Of a DNA stretch of 7,538 nt, positions 5,510 to 7,538 are shown piece by piece (position 1 is the first letter of the stretch; each line of letters starts with the position of its first letter). Below the pieces are notes generated by a model. That model was not told the DNA's origin. It searched no databases and saw nothing but the letters and a program-made list of their open reading frames with translations. Made by a program: the position numbers and the translations under genes. Source of the DNA: an uncultured Lachnospiraceae bacterium (GTDB lineage Bacteria; Bacillota; Clostridia; Lachnospirales; Lachnospiraceae); NCBI GenBank assembly GCA_934394615.1, contig CAKRRJ010000098.1, positions 1-7,538 of the forward strand, written 5' to 3'.

Positions 5510-5749
5510 ATGAGATTCAGGAGATCAAAAGCCGGACTCTGGCTGGTGCTGGCATCGCTGATGCTGGTGCTTGCCGTGGCCGGACTTTGTTTTTTGCGGA
5601 AAAGACCGGCTGCAGAACCGGATGGGACACTGGTGAAAGCGTATCCGTATCACGCGGACAGTCAGCTTGCATGGACAATGCCTGAAAGAGGGGCAGGAGA
5701 AACGCGGAAGCAGGCAGCAGATGGCTGCTGCCCGGAGAAAGCGGCATGA
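5510..5749 (+). CDS. Small single-helix membrane protein, first gene of the spoVA unit
   Basis: The 79-residue protein starts with the basic MRFRRSK. One hydrophobic helix follows at about 9-28 (GLWLVLASLMLVLAVAGLCF), then FLRKRP, then a polar tail of about 45 residues with a Cys-Cys pair near the end (DGCCPEKAA). It could be a membrane-anchored protein or have an uncleaved signal. Its TGA overlaps the spoVAA ATG (ATGA, 5746-5749), so the two are likely coupled. ATG 5510 is chosen because it starts directly before the helix; AAAGGG (5493-5498) lies 11 bases upstream. ATG 5453 in the same frame would add 19 residues and is closer to GGAGG (5434-5438), though still 14 bases away. I recognise no family. 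Its position suggests a forespore role linked to SpoVA, but this is inference. Confidence 0.7.
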   Translation: MRFRRSKAGLWLVLASLMLVLAVAGLCFLRKRPAAEPDGTLVKAYPYHADSQLAWTMPERGAGETRKQAADGCCPEKAA

Positions 5750-6378
5750 GCGCGCAGAACACCGTATACCTGAACCTGCGGGAAATTACGGAGGTGCATA
5801 AGCCGGATATTCAGGTGAAGGATGTCGCGGAGGTTTACTGCAGCGATACCCATGTGCAGAACCGCTGCGCCAGTTTAAAGATCAAAACGATCCGGGAACA
5901 GAAGCGGAAACGGTATGTGGAAAATGCCCTGAATGTAATCCGGCTGATGGAGGCGGCAGATTCCACGGTGACTGTGAATAACGTGGGAAAGGTGGAGTTT
6001 ATCATTGACTACCAGCCAGAGGTAAAACAAAATCTCTTCTGGCAGTGGTGCAAGACGATCTTTGTCTGTGTTGTCTGTTTCTGTGGGGCGGCTTTTGCCA
6101 TCATGACCTTCAATAACGATGTCAGCGTGACTTCGGTGTTTGGGGAGGTGTACCGCCTGATTACCGGTCAGGAATCGAGCGGGCATACGATTCTGGAACT
6201 TTCCTACTCGGTGGGACTGGCGGTGGGAATCATTGCGTTTTTTAACCATTTCGCGAAGTGGAAGATCAATACGGATCCGACTCCGCTGGAGGTGGAAATG
6301 CGGCTGTATGAGGATAATATCTGCAAGACCGTAATCCAGAACGATTCCAGAAAGGAGCGCGGGGTAGATGTTTCATAA
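5746..6378 (+). CDS. spoVAA: Stage V sporulation protein AA
   Basis: SpoVAA is a component of the SpoVA membrane complex that moves Ca-dipicolinic acid into the developing spore and out during germination. The protein has 210 residues (206 in Bacillus subtilis). The N-terminal soluble region (1-95) contains VYLNLREI at 7-14, the KIKTIREQKRKRYV stretch at 45-58 and VEFIIDYQPE at 83-92. Two membrane helices follow, at about 101-122 (CKTIFVCVVCFCGAAFAIM) and 152-168 (LSYSVGLAVGIIAFFNH). The family signatures MTFNNDVSV (120-128) and DPTPLEVEMRLYE (177-189) match the NFHDDVS and PSPLEVEM of B. subtilis. GGAG (5734-5737) is 8 bases before the ATG, and the start overlaps the preceding gene's stop. 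spoVAB follows after 23 bases. Confidence 0.95.
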   Translation: MSAQNTVYLNLREITEVHKPDIQVKDVAEVYCSDTHVQNRCASLKIKTIREQKRKRYVENALNVIRLMEAADSTVTVNNVGKVEFIIDYQPEVKQNLFWQWCKTIFVCVVCFCGAAFAIMTFNNDVSVTSVFGEVYRLITGQESSGHTILELSYSVGLAVGIIAFFNHFAKWKINTDPTPLEVEMRLYEDNICKTVIQNDSRKERGVDVS

Positions 6379-6401
6379 GTGCGGAAAGGAGCGGAAAACA
6401 G

Positions 6402-6857
6402 ATGGTTCGTGAATTTGGCAGCCAGGCATTTCAAAACATTGCCCTTGCTTTTGTTGGATTGAGTGCCGGCGGTGTGATCGCGGCTGGAGTATTCGCGTTC
6501 CTGGTCATTATCGGAGTGTTCCCGCGCCTGATCGGAAAGACCGGAACGAAACGCCATCTTCTGCTTTACGGAACGGTGATCGTGACCGGCGGTGTGCTGG
6601 GAAATATCGCGGATCTGTATGAGTTTCCCATCCCACTGCATGAACTGGCAATGCCGTTTTTGTGTATCTTCGGCCTGGCAGTCGGCATTTTTGTGGGCTG
6701 CCTTGTGATGTCGCTTGCGGAGACGCTAAAGGCACTGCCGGTCATCAGCCGGAGAATTTATCTGGCAGTGGGACTGAAGTATCTGATTCTTGCGATCGCG
6801 CTCGGAAAGATGGCAGGTTCCCTCACCTATTTTCTGTGCGGGATAGCAGCAGAGTGA
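6402..6857 (+). CDS. spoVAB: Stage V sporulation protein AB
   Basis: SpoVAB is an integral membrane protein of the SpoVA group in the forespore inner membrane, associated with dipicolinic acid uptake and release. The protein has 151 residues (about 141 in Bacillus subtilis). Hydrophobic segments lie at about 10-40 (with GLSAGGVIAAGVFAFLVIIG), 52-72, 82-108 (FLCIFGLAVGIFVGCLVMSL) and 118-146. The stretch VFPRLIGKTGT and the segment containing LAETLKALPVISRR fit the family. A clear AAAGGAG (6385-6391) lies 10 bases before the ATG. Position between spoVAA and spoVAC supports the call. The 91 bases to spoVAC contain no convincing gene. Confidence 0.92.
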   Translation: MVREFGSQAFQNIALAFVGLSAGGVIAAGVFAFLVIIGVFPRLIGKTGTKRHLLLYGTVIVTGGVLGNIADLYEFPIPLHELAMPFLCIFGLAVGIFVGCLVMSLAETLKALPVISRRIYLAVGLKYLILAIALGKMAGSLTYFLCGIAAE

Positions 6858-6948
6858 GATGCATGAAACAGGACGGATGCCTCGAGACACAGAGAACAGG
6901 TGACAAGGGGAATACAGAGAAATCCAAAGGAAGGAGAGCAACTATACG

Positions 6949-7404
6949 ATGGAACTGAATAAAAAAGCCTACGATAACTATGTGAAACAGATTACACCGG
7001 TCAATGCGCTCGGCACCGACATGCTGCACGCGTTTGTGACCGGAGGCATCATCTGCGCCCTGGGGCAGGCATCGGTGATGCTGATGATGAAGTATTTTGG
7101 CATGGAAAAAGAAGAAGCTCAGACGTGGATGCTGATCGAACTGATCCTGGTCAGCGTGCTTCTGACCGGTTTTGGCATTTATCCGAAACTTGTAAAATGG
7201 GGCGGAGCGGGCGCGCTGGTGCCGATTACCGGGTTCGCGAACTCCGTGGCGGCCCCGGCTATCGAGTACAAGGCGGAGGGCCATGTGTTTGGAATCGGCT
7301 GCAAAATCTTTACGATTGCCGGGCCGGTAATCCTGTTTGGGGTATTAACGAGCTGGATTTTGGGGATTATTTCGCTGATCGGAAAACTTTTGGGGATTGC
7401 ATGA
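6949..7404 (+). CDS. spoVAC: Stage V sporulation protein AC (SpoVA channel component)
   Basis: SpoVAC is a membrane protein of the Ca-DPA transport complex; in Bacillus subtilis it has been shown to behave as a mechanosensitive channel. The 151 residues begin with a soluble stretch of about 25, which separates it from the shorter SpoVAE. FVTGGIICALGQ (29-40) matches the LVGGLICAIGQ of SpoVAC. LLTGFGIYPKLVKWGGAGA (71-89) and VPITGFANSV (91-100) are the strongest signatures, followed by AIEYKAEGHVFGIG (104-117). Membrane segments lie at about 26-48, 61-80, 84-104 and 118-148. AAGGAG (6931-6936) lies 12 bases before the ATG. It is the last gene of the unit: a terminator follows 18 bases after the stop, where spoVAD would be expected. 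Confidence 0.94.
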   Translation: MELNKKAYDNYVKQITPVNALGTDMLHAFVTGGIICALGQASVMLMMKYFGMEKEEAQTWMLIELILVSVLLTGFGIYPKLVKWGGAGALVPITGFANSVAAPAIEYKAEGHVFGIGCKIFTIAGPVILFGVLTSWILGIISLIGKLLGIA

Positions 7405-7422
7405 GAAATCTGAAAAAAAGAA

Positions 7423-7457
7423 GAGCCACCGTACTAGTTTGTACGATGGCTCATTTT
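7423..7457. terminator. Bidirectional intrinsic terminator between spoVAC and tRNA-Leu
   Basis: GAGCCACCGTAC (7423-7434) pairs with GTACGATGGCTC (7441-7452), 11 of 12 positions, around the loop TAGTTT. ATTTT follows on the + strand. On the - strand the stem is followed by a T-rich run (the A tract at 7413-7419), so it serves both the spoVA transcript and the converging tRNA gene. It lies only 18 bases after the spoVAC stop. Confidence 0.88.
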
Positions 7458-7463
7458 CTGGAA

Positions 7464-7538
7464 TGCAGAAGATGGGAGTCGAACCCACAAGGTATTGCTA
7501 CCACACGGACCTGAACCGTGCGCGTCTGCCAATTCCGC
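7464..7538 (-). tRNA. tRNA-Leu(CAG), 5' end cut by window edge
   Basis: Read on the - strand, the sequence from 7538 starts at the D arm (GCGGAATTGGCAGACGC). An anticodon arm follows, ACGG-TTCAGGT-CCGT, with anticodon CAG (7511-7513 on the + strand reads CTG). Next come a long class II variable arm (GGTAGCAATACC), a T arm with GTTCGACT, and the acceptor half CTTCTGC with discriminator A (7464). No CCA is encoded (TTC follows). About 9 bases, the 5' acceptor strand and the next two, are outside the window. The anticodon and long variable arm identify a leucine tRNA reading CUG. It is transcribed toward the spoVA genes and ends at the shared terminator. Confidence 0.95.

Noticed and set aside
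6863..6958. A 31-codon open frame in the spoVAB-spoVAC gap
   Set aside because: It overlaps the spoVAC start in another frame, has only a weak ribosome-binding site, and its composition (Lys, Arg, Thr, Gly) is not distinctive.
6662..6958. A 98-codon open frame overlapping the end of spoVAB
   Set aside because: It is out of frame with a convincing SpoVAB membrane protein and has no protein-like features of its own.
7125..7514. Open frame running through spoVAC, the terminator and into the tRNA
   Set aside because: It crosses a terminator and a tRNA gene and is out of frame with SpoVAC.

Overview
The window looks like chromosomal DNA from an endospore-forming member of the Clostridia, most likely Lachnospiraceae. 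The evidence is the SpoIIA and SpoVA sporulation proteins, Gram-positive Shine-Dalgarno sequences, moderately GC-rich low-gap coding, and the valS-folC neighbourhood. The family assignment is an inference from protein character; no database search was possible. There is no phage, transposase, plasmid or CRISPR signal.

Left block, 1-3659 (+ strand): the 3' end of valS (valyl-tRNA synthetase); a 120-base gap with two possible RNA structures; folC (folylpolyglutamate/dihydrofolate synthase); an unrecognised 44-residue acidic protein; and a membrane-anchored TPR/coiled-coil protein. FolC, the small protein and the TPR protein are packed within 2-12 bases of each other and probably share a transcript. 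That transcript ends at a strong intrinsic terminator at 3609-3659.

Central block, 3660-5378 (+ strand): a 143-base leader holding a dyad and two copies of a 13-base repeat that each fold into a hairpin, followed by spoIIAA, spoIIAB and sigF. This is the forespore switch. SpoIIAB binds and inhibits SigF and phosphorylates SpoIIAA; dephosphorylated SpoIIAA pulls SpoIIAB off SigF. The dacF gene that precedes this operon in Bacillus subtilis is not present here.

Right block, 5379-7404 (+ strand): a good candidate SigG-type forespore promoter (GCATA, 17 bases, CAGACTA), an unrecognised small one-helix membrane protein, then spoVAA, spoVAB and spoVAC, encoding part of the channel that moves dipicolinic acid (Ca-DPA) across the spore inner membrane. 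The layout suggests SigF acts first and the later forespore programme then switches on the adjoining spoVA genes. The cluster stops after spoVAC at a bidirectional terminator. Beyond it, on the - strand, lies a tRNA-Leu(CAG) gene cut by the window end. spoVAD and spoVAE, which normally follow, must lie elsewhere or be missing.

Most of the window is conserved housekeeping and sporulation content. The less explained parts are the two small proteins (2124-2258 and 5510-5749), the start-stop AUG-UGA in front of the second, the repeat hairpins before spoIIAA, the shortened middle of FolC, and the early end of the spoVA cluster.
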